NCBI GenBank assembly: GCA_013388685.1
Contig: JACAET010000034.1
Location: 1 to 32,798, forward strand
Direction: 5' to 3'
DNA: 32,798 bases
Origin: Chloroflexota bacterium
GTDB lineage: Bacteria > Chloroflexota > Anaerolineae > Anaerolineales > Villigracilaceae
Part shown: piece by piece, positions 19,249 to 28,500 of the stretch
Position numbering within the stretch: position 1 is the stretch's first letter
How the letters are laid out: the number at the start of each line of letters is the position of its first letter
Made by a program: the position numbers and the translations under genes
The notes under the pieces: model-generated
What the model was told of the DNA's origin: nothing
The model's database searches: none
Seen by the model: only the letters and a program-made list of their open reading frames with translations

Positions 19249-20784
19249 ATGACCACCTCCCTCATCGAATGTATCCCCAATTTTTCCGAAGCGCGGCGCC
19301 CCGAAGTGATAGACCAGATTGTCGCCGCCATCACCTCCGTACCGGGAGCGCGCCTGCTCGACCGCTCCTCCGACCTCGACCACAATCGCACGGTGCTCAC
19401 CTTTGCAGGCGAACCGTCTGCTGTAGAGGAAGCCGCTTTCCGCGCCATTCAAACCGCCGCCGAACTCATTGACCTCGACCAGCATACCGGCGCGCATCCG
19501 CGTATCGGCGCGACAGACGTGGTTCCGTTCGTCCCGCTCTCGAACGCCTCGATGGAGGAATGTATTGCCATTGCAAAGAGACTGGGGGAACGCGTCGGCG
19601 GCGAGCTCGGCATCCCGGTCTATTTGTATGAAGCGGCGGCGACGCGTCCCGAACGCGTCAATCTCGAGAATATCCGCAAGGGTCAATACGAAGGGCTCAA
19701 ACTGGAAATTGAATCGAATCCCGAGCGCAAGCCCGATTACGGCCCCAGCCAACTGCCCAAAGCAGGGGCGACCGTCATCGGGGCGCGCAATCCGCTGATT
19801 GCCTTCAACGTCTATCTCACCACTGACGATGTGGAAATCGCCAAAAAAATCGCCAGGGCTGTGCGTCATTCCTCCGGCGGATTGCGCTATGTCAAGGGGT
19901 TGGGCTTGCTTGTGGATGGGCGCGCCCAGGTTTCCATGAATCTCACCAACTTTCGCGAGACGCCGCTCGCCCGCGTGGTGGAGTTCATTCGGCGCGAGGC
20001 GCAGCGCTATGGGGTCGGCATTCATCACAGCGAACTCGTCGGACTGATTCCTCAGGAAGCGCTGGTGGACGCGGCGGTCTGGTACACCCAATTGGATGGT
20101 TTTTCCAGAGAGCAGATTCTCGAATCCAGGCTGTACTCCACCTCCGACGCCGCTTCCGACTCCTCCGGAGACTGTCCCTCGTTTATCGAGGTTTTATCCA
20201 CGCCTACACCAACTCCCGGAGGTGGATCTGCCGCCGCGTATGCGGGGGCAATGGGGGCGGCGTTAATCTCGATGGTTTCGGGTCTCACCATCGGTAAGAA
20301 GAAATACGCCGATGTGGAGGCGGAAATGCAGGCGATCCGCGTCATGGCGGAACGACTCCGCAAGGAACTCACGGCGGCTGTAGACGACGACGCCTCGGCG
20401 TTCGAAGCATTGATGGGGTCGTTTAAACTTCCCAGAGCGACGGAAGAGGAGCAAGCCAAACGCAGCGCTGCCATCATCCAGGCGGCGCTCAATGCCGCGC
20501 GTATCCCGTTGCATGTTGCAAGCGACGCCGTAAAGGTGATGGAACTGGCGATCAAATGTGCCCGGCGCGGCAACGTCAATGCCATCAGCGACGCCATGTC
20601 CGGCTTTGCCATGGCGCGCGCCGCATTGATTGCCGCCGGTTACAATGTGCGCATCAACCTCAATTCGCTCGAGGACAAATCGGTGGGGGAGAAGATGCTG
20701 GCGGAACTCGTTGAACTGGAATTCGAAGCCGACAAACTCGAATTGGAAATCCAGGCTGTGATGAAGGAGCGGGGTGGAATATAG
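19249..20784 (+). CDS. ftcD: Bifunctional glutamate formimidoyltransferase / formimidoyl-THF cyclodeaminase
   Basis: The 511-residue protein joins both activities. The transferase part (about 1-300; start MTTSLIECIPNFSEARRPEV) moves the formimino group from formiminoglutamate to tetrahydrofolate; H83 in QHTGAHPRIGATDVVPF matches the catalytic histidine of the family. After a short linker the cyclodeaminase domain (about 314-511) carries TPTPGGGSAAAYAGAMGAAL and a helical bundle. It releases ammonia and yields methenyl-THF. The fused arrangement is the one known from animals and also occurs in some bacteria. No other histidine-degradation (hut) gene is in the window, so the role may be folate one-carbon supply. 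The downstream M23 gene overlaps its last codons. Confidence 0.95.
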   Translation: MTTSLIECIPNFSEARRPEVIDQIVAAITSVPGARLLDRSSDLDHNRTVLTFAGEPSAVEEAAFRAIQTAAELIDLDQHTGAHPRIGATDVVPFVPLSNASMEECIAIAKRLGERVGGELGIPVYLYEAAATRPERVNLENIRKGQYEGLKLEIESNPERKPDYGPSQLPKAGATVIGARNPLIAFNVYLTTDDVEIAKKIARAVRHSSGGLRYVKGLGLLVDGRAQVSMNLTNFRETPLARVVEFIRREAQRYGVGIHHSELVGLIPQEALVDAAVWYTQLDGFSREQILESRLYSTSDAASDSSGDCPSFIEVLSTPTPTPGGGSAAAYAGAMGAALISMVSGLTIGKKKYADVEAEMQAIRVMAERLRKELTAAVDDDASAFEALMGSFKLPRATEEEQAKRSAAIIQAALNAARIPLHVASDAVKVMELAIKCARRGNVNAISDAMSGFAMARAALIAAGYNVRINLNSLEDKSVGEKMLAELVELEFEADKLELEIQAVMKERGGI

Positions 20785-21814
20785 GTTTTTCTCATTGCGC
20801 CCTTCGAGAGGCAATCCGCGAACGAATCACGGAGCGCTTCCCGGCGTTTCGGTTCTGTTTGTAATCGCCAGTTTCCTCGTTGCCTCGTGCGCGCCCGCCG
20901 TACGATCCGTTGCGGCGGAAGTGATGCCGACGGTCACGGCGACGCCGCCTGTGGTCTGGAAGACCCCCGAACTGCAACCGGAAGGGGGGATGGTTTCGAC
21001 CCCGCCTTTGCCGACCACCACCCTCGTTCTGTGCGACCCGTATGTTGAGGAGTATTGTATTACCGATGGTCATTTCATCTTCAAGCGTCCCATCCTGCCG
21101 CCAGGCAGGACATCGGTGGACGTTTCCTACCCCTATGGTTCGACACAGGACGGTCGGCGCGAACCGCATCATGGAGTGGAATTTCTGAATACCTCCGGGA
21201 CGCCCGTCCATGCCGCAGGCGATGGGGTGATCCAGTTCGCCGGTCCGGACAGGGAGGCGTCGTACAGTCCGTGGAAGAATTTCTACGGGAATATGATTGT
21301 TATCCGTCACGCCAACGAGATGTACACGCTGTACGCGCATTTATCCGAAGTGTTCGTGACGGCGGGGGATGAGGTCAGGGCTGGCGATCTCATCGGCGCG
21401 GTGGGGAACAGCGGCGCGGCGACGGGAAGCCACCTGCATTTTGAAGTGCGGCGCGGCGGTGATGGCACCGACTATTTTGCAACGGTCAACCCCGAATTAT
21501 GGCTCATCCCGGAACGCGACGAACGCGGGGTGTATTATTCCATGATCATGATCTCGGTGGAGGATCAGAACGGAGAGCACCGTTCCGCCGAGTTGACCCT
21601 CACGCGCTTCTCCAGCGTATCCGGCAAGGCCGAGAAGATCTATTTTCTGAAAACCTATGTGGACGAAATGGCGCTCGGCGATGAGAACGCCGTCATGGGC
21701 AGGCTGCCCGCCGGGCGGTATCGTATCGCTTTGACCGTGAACGGCCATCTTTACGAACGATGGGTTGAGTTAAGATGGAGTAAACTCACGCAGGTTGTGC
21801 TTGTTGTGAAATGA
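20774..21814 (+). CDS. M23-family (LytM-like) lipoprotein peptidase, variant metal ligand
   Basis: The 346-residue protein starts at a GTG that overlaps the FTCD end by 11 nt, behind AAGGAGC. A lipoprotein signal ends SFLVASC (C39), followed by a Thr/Pro-rich spacer. The M23 domain spans about 115-230. It has PHHGVEF with H132, YTLYAHL with H189, and GSHLHFEVR with H220 and H222. In M23 enzymes the first motif is H-x3-D; here the aspartate is replaced by E136. Glutamate might still bind zinc, or the domain may be an inactive LytM scaffold. A beta-sandwich-like C-terminal region of about 100 residues follows. It likely acts on, or controls, cell-wall peptides. Confidence 0.87.
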   Translation: MEYRFFSLRPSRGNPRTNHGALPGVSVLFVIASFLVASCAPAVRSVAAEVMPTVTATPPVVWKTPELQPEGGMVSTPPLPTTTLVLCDPYVEEYCITDGHFIFKRPILPPGRTSVDVSYPYGSTQDGRREPHHGVEFLNTSGTPVHAAGDGVIQFAGPDREASYSPWKNFYGNMIVIRHANEMYTLYAHLSEVFVTAGDEVRAGDLIGAVGNSGAATGSHLHFEVRRGGDGTDYFATVNPELWLIPERDERGVYYSMIMISVEDQNGEHRSAELTLTRFSSVSGKAEKIYFLKTYVDEMALGDENAVMGRLPAGRYRIALTVNGHLYERWVELRWSKLTQVVLVVK

Positions 21815-21826
21815 TATTCTGGTTTA

Positions 21827-21895
21827 TGTCATTCCGAGCGAAGCGAGGAATCCCGCCGCTTAGCAGCGGAGACCCTTCGCCCTGCTCAGGTGACA
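21827..21895. repeat. Palindromic intergenic repeat (TGTCATTCCGAGCGAAGCGAGGAATC type)
   Basis: The left end TGTCATTCCGAGCGAAGCGA and the right end, read on the other strand as TGTCACCTGAGCAGGGCGAA, form imperfect inverted ends. A CCGCT/AGCGG hairpin lies in the middle. The left end is close to a repeat type seen in many bacterial genomes and resembles 36-139. It sits immediately upstream of dcd. Confidence 0.75.
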
Positions 21896-21907
21896 AAATG
21901 GAGAACT

Positions 21908-22462
21908 ATGGGACTGAAACCTGACCACTGGATCCGCAAGATGGCGCGCGAACATCGCATGATCGAGCCGTTCGAAGAGAAACAAGTCCGTGATGGAGTT
22001 GTATCCTACGGTGTTTCCTCCTACGGATACGACGTCCGCGTGGCGGACGAGTTCAAGATTTTTACCAACGTCTTTTCCGCCACAGTGGATCCGAAGAACT
22101 TCGACACCAAATCCATGGTGGATTACATCGGCGATGTGTGCATCATCCCACCCAACTCGTTTGCCCTGGCGCGGACGGTCGAATACTTCCGCATCCCGCG
22201 CAAGGTGTTGACGGTCTGCCTCGGCAAGTCCACGTATGCACGCTGCGGCATCATCGTCAACGTCACGCCGTTCGAGCCGGAGTGGGAAGGCTTTGTGACG
22301 CTCGAAATCTCGAACACCACGCCGCTCCCTGCCAAGATCTACGCCAACGAGGGGCTGGCGCAAGTCCTTTTCTTCGAAGCGGATGAGGAGTGCGAAATCT
22401 CCTACGCGGACAAGAAGGGGAAATACCAGAAACAACAGTCCATTGTGTTGCCGAAGTTGTAA
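21908..22462 (+). CDS. dcd: dCTP deaminase
   Basis: The 184-residue enzyme converts dCTP to dUTP and ammonia on the pathway to dTTP. The N-terminus [20 protein letters not shown] is typical. Active-site residues correspond to S108 and R112 in GKSTYARCG, and the catalytic glutamate to E133 in VTLEISNT. The C-terminus [12 protein letters not shown] fits the trimer-closing tail. The ATG at 21908 has GGAG just before it; a GTG 18 nt upstream is in frame but lies in the repeat. The next gene begins 3 nt after the stop codon, so the two form an operon. It could be mono- or bifunctional with dUTPase activity. Confidence 0.95.
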   Translation: MGLKPDHWIRKMAREHRMIEPFEEKQVRDGVVSYGVSSYGYDVRVADEFKIFTNVFSATVDPKNFDTKSMVDYIGDVCIIPPNSFALARTVEYFRIPRKVLTVCLGKSTYARCGIIVNVTPFEPEWEGFVTLEISNTTPLPAKIYANEGLAQVLFFEADEECEISYADKKGKYQKQQSIVLPKL

Positions 22463-22465
22463 AGC

Positions 22466-23635
22466 ATGAACTTCTCCAGTCGTGTTTCCCGCCTCGAAGC
22501 CGAAGGCGCGTATGCCGTATTGGCGCGCGCACAGGAATTGGAACGTCAGGGACGTGAGATTTTGCACCTCGAACTGGGTCAGCCCGATTTCTTCACGCCG
22601 GAGCATGTCAAGGCAAAGGGCATGCAAGCGATCCGCGAGAACCGCACGCGCTACACACCGCCTGCCGGTTTGGCGCGATTCCGTGGGTTGATTGCGGAGT
22701 TTGCGGGCAGACAGCGCAATGTCAAAATTACGCCGGATATGGTTGTTGTGGGTCCCGGCTCGAAAGTTGGCTTGTTCTTTCCCACGCTGGCACTGGTCGA
22801 GCCGGGCGACGAGGTCATCTATCCCGACCCGGGCTTTCCCACCTACTCTGCGATGATCGGCGTCGCGGGCGGGGTTGGGGTTCCAATTCCGCTCGAGGAG
22901 GAAAATCAATTCTCCTTCGATCTGGATGTCTTCGACCGCAAGATTTCCGACAGGACCAAACTCATCATCCTGAACTCGCCCGCCAATCCAACCGGCGGCG
23001 TCATTCCGCTCGACGACTTGAAACACATCGCCGAGAAGGCGCAGAAACACAACGCCTGGATCCTGGCGGACGAGATCTACACGCGACTCGTCTACGACGG
23101 AATGGGCTCCGCCCCGAGCATCGCTTCACTCGACGGGATGCTTGACCGCACCATCATAGCCGACGGCTTCTCGAAGACCTTTTCCATGACCGGCTGGCGG
23201 CTGGGCTACGTGATCGCGCCTCCTAAACTAGCCGAGCGACTCGAACTGCTGGTCACGCACTCGACCGGGTCCACGGCGGAGTTCACGCAATATGCCGGCA
23301 TGGAAGCCTTGACCGGTCCGCAGGATTTTGTCCAGGAAATGGTGACCGAGTACCAAAAGCGACGTGATCGTCTGGTGGAGTTGGTCAACGCGATTCCCGG
23401 AGTTCACGCGCAGAAGCCGCAGGGCGCGTTTTACGTCTTCCCGAATGTCAAATCGTTTGGCATCTCGGAACGGGAGATCCAATTGCGATTGCTCGAAGAG
23501 GAGGGAGTGGCTGTTTTGGCGGGATCGGATTTCGGTCCCGGCGGAAGCGGGTATATCCGCCTGTGCTACGCCACATCCATGGAGGTCATTGAACGGGCGA
23601 TGGAGAAGGTGAGCAGGTTTTTCGAATCACTATAA
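22466..23635 (+). CDS. PLP-dependent class I/II aminotransferase (aspartate aminotransferase-like)
   Basis: The 389-residue enzyme is a fold-type I aminotransferase. The PLP lysine is K237 in DGFSKTFSMTGWRLGY. Other conserved residues are the NPTG motif at 174-177, D202 with Y205 in ADEIY, and R245. The carboxylate-binding arginine region is present near the C-terminus (GSGYIRLCYATS). Such enzymes transfer amino groups between aspartate or related amino acids and 2-oxoglutarate; the substrate range cannot be fixed. It starts 3 nt after dcd without its own strong ribosome site, so translation is probably coupled. A bidirectional terminator follows directly. Confidence 0.92.
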   Translation: MNFSSRVSRLEAEGAYAVLARAQELERQGREILHLELGQPDFFTPEHVKAKGMQAIRENRTRYTPPAGLARFRGLIAEFAGRQRNVKITPDMVVVGPGSKVGLFFPTLALVEPGDEVIYPDPGFPTYSAMIGVAGGVGVPIPLEEENQFSFDLDVFDRKISDRTKLIILNSPANPTGGVIPLDDLKHIAEKAQKHNAWILADEIYTRLVYDGMGSAPSIASLDGMLDRTIIADGFSKTFSMTGWRLGYVIAPPKLAERLELLVTHSTGSTAEFTQYAGMEALTGPQDFVQEMVTEYQKRRDRLVELVNAIPGVHAQKPQGAFYVFPNVKSFGISEREIQLRLLEEEGVAVLAGSDFGPGGSGYIRLCYATSMEVIERAMEKVSRFFESL

Positions 23636-23636
23636 A

Positions 23637-23677
23637 AAAGAAGAAGACCGAGGTGATGAGCCTCGGTCTTCTTCTTT
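23637..23677. terminator. Bidirectional intrinsic terminator between convergent genes
   Basis: A perfect 17-bp stem, AAAGAAGAAGACCGAGG and its complement, encloses a 7-nt loop. A-rich sequence before and T-rich sequence after make it usable from both strands. It serves the aminotransferase on the plus strand and the transporter on the minus strand, whose stop codon lies within its end. Confidence 0.93.
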
Positions 23678-25232
23678 ATGAGTTCGCAGCATCGACCTTC
23701 TTGACATCCTCTATTGCTTTTTTATCGTTTACAAAAGGAAGAAGGATTAATCCCACGACAAAGAAGAATATCAAAGCAAGGATGGCAATCCTAAGATTTC
23801 CAAATATCTGATTGGCAAGACCAAAGATCATTGGACCAAGCCAGGATGTTCCGCGCTCGCTAATCTCGTAGATCGAGAAAAATTCAGCCTCTTTGCTTTT
23901 AGGGATCATCTGCGCGAACAAGCCGCGGCTGATGGCTTGAGAGCCTCCAAGTACAATCGCTATAAATGTGCCTAAAACTATGAACTCGATTGTTCGTGTA
24001 TCGCCTTTCATACCGCCGTAGGCATAAATCACAACCGCTGACCATATAACGAGGCTGACGATGATCGCTTGTTTTGCCCCGATCCATTTGGCGAGTTTAC
24101 CCCAGAAAAGGGCTCCTCCAAAAGCGACGAATTGAATCCAAAGGATTACTGCGATTAGGATGTCTTGTGAAAGTTCAAGTCCACCGGCGAGCAGCGGTGC
24201 GGCTGCAAAAGTGGAAGCAACTGCGATTACGGTTTGAATGCCGTCGTTGTAAATTAAATATGCGGTTAAATATTTTGAAGTTTCCGGCAATGTCCGCGCT
24301 TTGCGGCGAAGGAATATAATCAACATGATTACCGGTCCCACCATTGGAGGGACCAGAACCGGCAAGATTGCCAGGTCTGTTGACCATTCCTGGACGGTCA
24401 ACAACTGCAGGACGAACGGTGCTACCAGCGGTGCCCAAATAAAGATGACCACAGGGGAGAGTAGGAGAATGGCAATTGTCCTTGCAGGAGTTTCCATTGT
24501 TTCGGAAAGCTGTTTGAAGGCGATGCTGAAAATGTTTTCGCCTTCTGGCATGGTTCGCGCCGCGTGACGTGAGCGAAGTCTTTTCCATGTGACGGTTGAA
24601 AAACCCAGCCACCACAAACCTGCAGAAGCTAGGTTGATACGAACGGCGATATCGTCCGGTATACCGAGGGTGCCTCGCAGGGTATATAAGGCTAAATTCA
24701 AAGCAAGCAGGATGCCGCCGCCAAGATAGCCCATTGCCCAGCCATAGGATGAAACGCGGTTACGCTCTTCTTCGCTCGCAATGTCTGGCAGGTAGGCGTT
24801 ATAAAACACGATCGCCGAGCCAAAAGCAAGATTCGCAATAATGAAAAGCAACGGTCCCAGCCACCATGTGCTGGGTGTAATAAAAAACATTGCCGTTGTC
24901 GTTATCCCACCGATTGCGGCAAAGAGTTGAAGTAATTGTTTGCGGCGGTGGGAGTAATCTGCGATCGCGCCGAGGATAGGAAGAAATCCTGCCTGAAACA
25001 CCACCGAAAATGCAATCGCAAATGGAATTACGGAGTCAGGGGCAACGGGGATGCCAAACAACGATACGGTTTTCGAGTCTGCCGCAGCAGCTACTCCTCT
25101 TGCAAGACTAGCAACATATGGACCTAAAAATACCGTTCCCACTGTGGTGCTGAAGGCGGAGTTCGCCCAGTCATACATTGCCCAGCCGAAAATCTCTTTT
25201 CGATCGTTGACGCTTGCCTGCGGTGCTGTCAT
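23676..25232 (-). CDS. MFS transporter, UMF1/Atg22-like family
   Basis: The 518-residue protein has the family start motif EIFGWAMYDWANSAFSTTVGTVFLGPY, and PILGAIADYSHRRKQLL as the loop 2-3 signature. YNAYLPDIASEEERNRVSSYGWAMGYLGGG and YLIYNDGIQTVIAVAS are the other family hallmarks, and QAISRGLFAQMIPKSKEAEFFSIYEI lies near the end. A region of about 100 residues between helices 6 and 7 has two additional hydrophobic segments (IAILLLSPVVIFIWAPLVAPF and ILPVLVPPMVGPVIMLIIFL), so it may span more than twelve times. A CGGAGG ribosome site lies before the ATG. Substrate unknown; yeast Atg22 exports amino acids from the vacuole. Confidence 0.9.
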   Translation of the reverse strand: MTAPQASVNDRKEIFGWAMYDWANSAFSTTVGTVFLGPYVASLARGVAAAADSKTVSLFGIPVAPDSVIPFAIAFSVVFQAGFLPILGAIADYSHRRKQLLQLFAAIGGITTTAMFFITPSTWWLGPLLFIIANLAFGSAIVFYNAYLPDIASEEERNRVSSYGWAMGYLGGGILLALNLALYTLRGTLGIPDDIAVRINLASAGLWWLGFSTVTWKRLRSRHAARTMPEGENIFSIAFKQLSETMETPARTIAILLLSPVVIFIWAPLVAPFVLQLLTVQEWSTDLAILPVLVPPMVGPVIMLIIFLRRKARTLPETSKYLTAYLIYNDGIQTVIAVASTFAAAPLLAGGLELSQDILIAVILWIQFVAFGGALFWGKLAKWIGAKQAIIVSLVIWSAVVIYAYGGMKGDTRTIEFIVLGTFIAIVLGGSQAISRGLFAQMIPKSKEAEFFSIYEISERGTSWLGPMIFGLANQIFGNLRIAILALIFFFVVGLILLPFVNDKKAIEDVKKVDAANS

Positions 25233-25293
25233 TGTTTCCTCCGGGAAGAGTTTTGGCGATTCTATCAGTCAAAACCCCATTTGTCGCACTTTG

Positions 25294-25321
25294 TTGCGTT
25301 AACGCAGTGTTATGGTAGAAT
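25294..25321 (+). promoter_or_regulatory. rpoB promoter P1
   Basis: TTGCGT (25294-25299), a 16-nt spacer and TAGAAT (25316-25321) form a housekeeping-type promoter about 245 nt before the rpoB start. Confidence 0.6.
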
Positions 25322-25372
25322 CCTGTTGTGCAAGGCATTAGGGAAAGGAGCAAAATTCAAAGCAAAAATACC

Positions 25373-25401
25373 TTGCGTATATCTAGCCCCTCATATATAA
25401 T
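25373..25401 (+). promoter_or_regulatory. rpoB promoter P2
   Basis: The same -35 hexamer TTGCGT (25373-25378), a 17-nt spacer and a perfect TATAAT (25396-25401) make the stronger of two tandem promoters. The start near 25408 gives a leader of about 158 nt. Confidence 0.75.
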
Positions 25402-25407
25402 TACCCT

Positions 25408-25566
25408 TCGCTATCCCGCCAAACCAGCGGGATGGCTTCGTGTGTTTACCGTTCCTGCAAGATCGCCGAAACTTGAATTGCATCTGTTACCTGGCAAGCA
25501 CTAAGTCTCGGGATGGGAAAAGGTAATTCGTAACGGCGCACATACCCAAGGTCAGGAGTGAACCGA
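25408..25566 (+). other. Long rpoB 5' leader with a hairpin
   Basis: The leader begins with a 7-bp hairpin, ATCCCGC and GCGGGAT around a 7-nt loop (25413-25433). No small open frame with a ribosome site was seen in the rest, and it does not match a leader class that I recognise. It could carry autoregulation of RNA polymerase synthesis, but that is only inferred from its length. With the two promoters it accounts for most of the 25233-25566 gap. Confidence 0.4.
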
Positions 25567-28500
25567 ATGTCTTCTACTTTGCCGAAAAAGAGCTATGCGC
25601 GTATCCCCGTCAACATCCACCTACCCAATCTAATCGAAGTTCAGCTGGATTCTTTCGAGCGCCTCAAGAAAGAAGGGCTTGGCGATCTGTTCCATGAAGT
25701 GTCGCCCATCGAATCCTATAACAAGGGAATGAAATTGTATTTCCCTGGTCGCGGACCCGAAGCGAAACAATGGGGATTGAAGTATTGGTTTGGCGAACCG
25801 AAACACACGATCGAAGAATGTGTGGAACGCGACTTGACCTATGCCAGTCCATTGTACGTCTCTGTTTTGCTGGCGGGGTCCGATGTGCCGGAACCCATCA
25901 AGCAGGATATTTTCCTGGGCGACTTTCCCGAAATGACCGACAAGGGAACATTCATCATCAACGGGACGGAGCGCGTCGTCGTCTCGCAGTTGATCCGTTC
26001 ACCCGGTGTGTACTTCGAAGCCCCGACGGATCGCGCGACGGGACGCCTGCTTGCCATGTCCAAACTGATCCCCGATCGCGGGGCCTGGATGGAGTTCGAA
26101 ACCCGCAAATCCGATTACATCATCCTGAAATTCAACCGCAAACGAACCGTTCCGATTACGGTTTTTTTGCGCGCATTGGCGGCTGTGGATGACGGGATGA
26201 AAGACTCTCCGCTGAAGACCGGTTCAGACGAAGAACTCTTATCCCTGTTCAAGGATGTGGATAACAATCCTGAGCGCTTGTTCGTTGCTTCAACTTTTAA
26301 GCAGGAACCCGAATGGGATTTGAGCGGCGGGCAGACCATTGCCGAAGCGGCCTTGATTGAGTTCTTCAAGAAGATGCGCCCTGGCGATCCCGCGACCATC
26401 GAGAACGCCAGACAATTCCTTGAGGAGCAGTTGTTTGACCAGCGTCATTACGACCTTGAACGCGTGGGTCGCTATAAGCTCAATCAAAAACTCGATCTGG
26501 ATATTCCCATTCCGCACCGTACGGTAACCAAGAACGATGTGATTCGACTTATCAGACGGATGATTCAAATCAACAATGGAGTCGAACCGCCAGACGATAT
26601 TGACCATCTTGGAAACCGCCGCGTCAAAACGGTGGGGGAGTTGATCCAGAACAAATTGCGTATCGGCCTCCGCCGTATGGAACGCGTTATCAAGGAGCGT
26701 ATGTCCATTCGCGATCAGGAGCAACTGTCTCCCGTAACGCTGGTCAACATTCGTCCGGTTGTAGCGGCGCTGCGTGAGTTTTTCGGTTCGTCACAATTGT
26801 CGCAATTCATGGATCAAACCAATCCCCTGGCTGAGTTGCGTCACAAGCGCACGCTCTCGGCGCTGGGTCCGGGCGGTTTGCGGCGCGAACGCGCGGGCTT
26901 TGATGTGCGCGACGTTCATCACTCGCATTATGGCCGCATCTGTCCCATCGAAACGCCCGAAGGTCCAAACATCGGTTTGATTGGTCGTCTGGCATCCTTT
27001 GCCCGCGTCAACGAATACGGTTTCATCGAGACGCCTTATCGCAAGGTTTTCCGGGTCATGGATGCGGACGACGAGCGTCTCGAGGGTCGCACTCTGCGCG
27101 AAAATGTGGTGGACCCAAAGACTGAAGAAGTGTTGTTCAAAGCCGGTGAAAAGATAGACGCCAAAATGGCGAAGAAGCTTGCCAAAATCGGCGCACCCGT
27201 CGCCATCAAGCCGTACGTTTCGGATCAATATGATTATCTTTCGGCTGATGCGGAGGATAAATATGTGATTGCGCAGGCAAATGCTCCGCTGACCGAGGAT
27301 CGGGAATTCGTTCGCGAGCGCGTTTCTTCCCGGTATCACTCGGGTTTCATCTTCTCCACGCCGGACGCGGTTGATTATATGGACGTTGCGCCGCATCAGG
27401 TTGTCGGTATCAGCGCGGCGTTGATCCCGTTTCTGGAACATGACGATGCGAACCGCGCTTTGATGGGCTCGAATATGATGGCACAAGCCGTTCCACTGGT
27501 ACGTCCCGAAATTCCGCTGGTTTCCACGGGGATGGAGTACCATGCCGCGTTGGATTCGGGTCAGGTGGTGGTAGCGGAGGCGAACGGTGAGGTCATTTCT
27601 GTGACTGGCAACTCGATTACGGTCAAGGAACGAGGCGGCGTTCGCACCTATCCTCTGCGTAAATATCAGCGCTCCAATCAAAGCACTTGCATTGATCAGC
27701 GCCCTGCGGTGGTCAAGGGGCAGGTGATCAAGAAAGGCGATATCATTGCCGATTCTTCGTCCACCGATAACGGTCAACTTGCCCTTGGGCAAAATGTTGT
27801 CGTGGCGTTCGTTTCCTGGGAAGGCGGTAATTTTGAGGACGCCATCCTGATTTCGGAACGTCTGGTGCAGGAGGATCGCTTTACTTCGGTGCACATCGAA
27901 AAATACGAAGTGGAAGCCCGCGATACCAAATTGGGTCCTGAAGAAATTACACGCGATATTCCCAACGTCGGCGATGATGCGATCAAGGATCTCGATGAGA
28001 ACGGTATTATTCGAATCGGCGCGGAGGTAGGTCCTAATGATATTTTGGTCGGAAAGATTACGCCCAAAGGGGAAAAGGAATTGACGCCGGAGGAACGCCT
28101 GTTGCGCGCCATTTTCGGCGAAAAATCCCGCGACGTGAGGGACACTTCTCTGCGCATGCCGCATGGCGAACGCGGGAAGGTTGTGGATGTCAAAGTGTTC
28201 ACACGCGAAGAGAACTCGGATCTATCTGCCGGTGTGGATATGATGGTGCGCGTCTCTGTGGCGCAACGCCGAAAGTTGACGGCGGGTGACAAAATGGCGG
28301 GACGACATGGCAATAAGGGCGTTGTCTCGAAGGTTGTCCCTGTGGAGGATATGCCGTTCCTGGAAGATGGCACGCCCGTTGATATCATCCTTAACCCTCT
28401 TGGCGTTCCGGGACGTATGAACATTGGTCAGGTGCTCGAGGTCCATCTTGGTTGGGCGGCAAAACGACTTGGTTATCGGGCTGTCACGCCGGTCTTCGAT

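Noticed and set aside
26791..28164. Minus-strand open frame of 457 codons inside rpoB
   Set aside because: It mirrors the conserved rpoB codons in antisense; composition is shadow-like (many His, Arg, Asn) and no motif is present.
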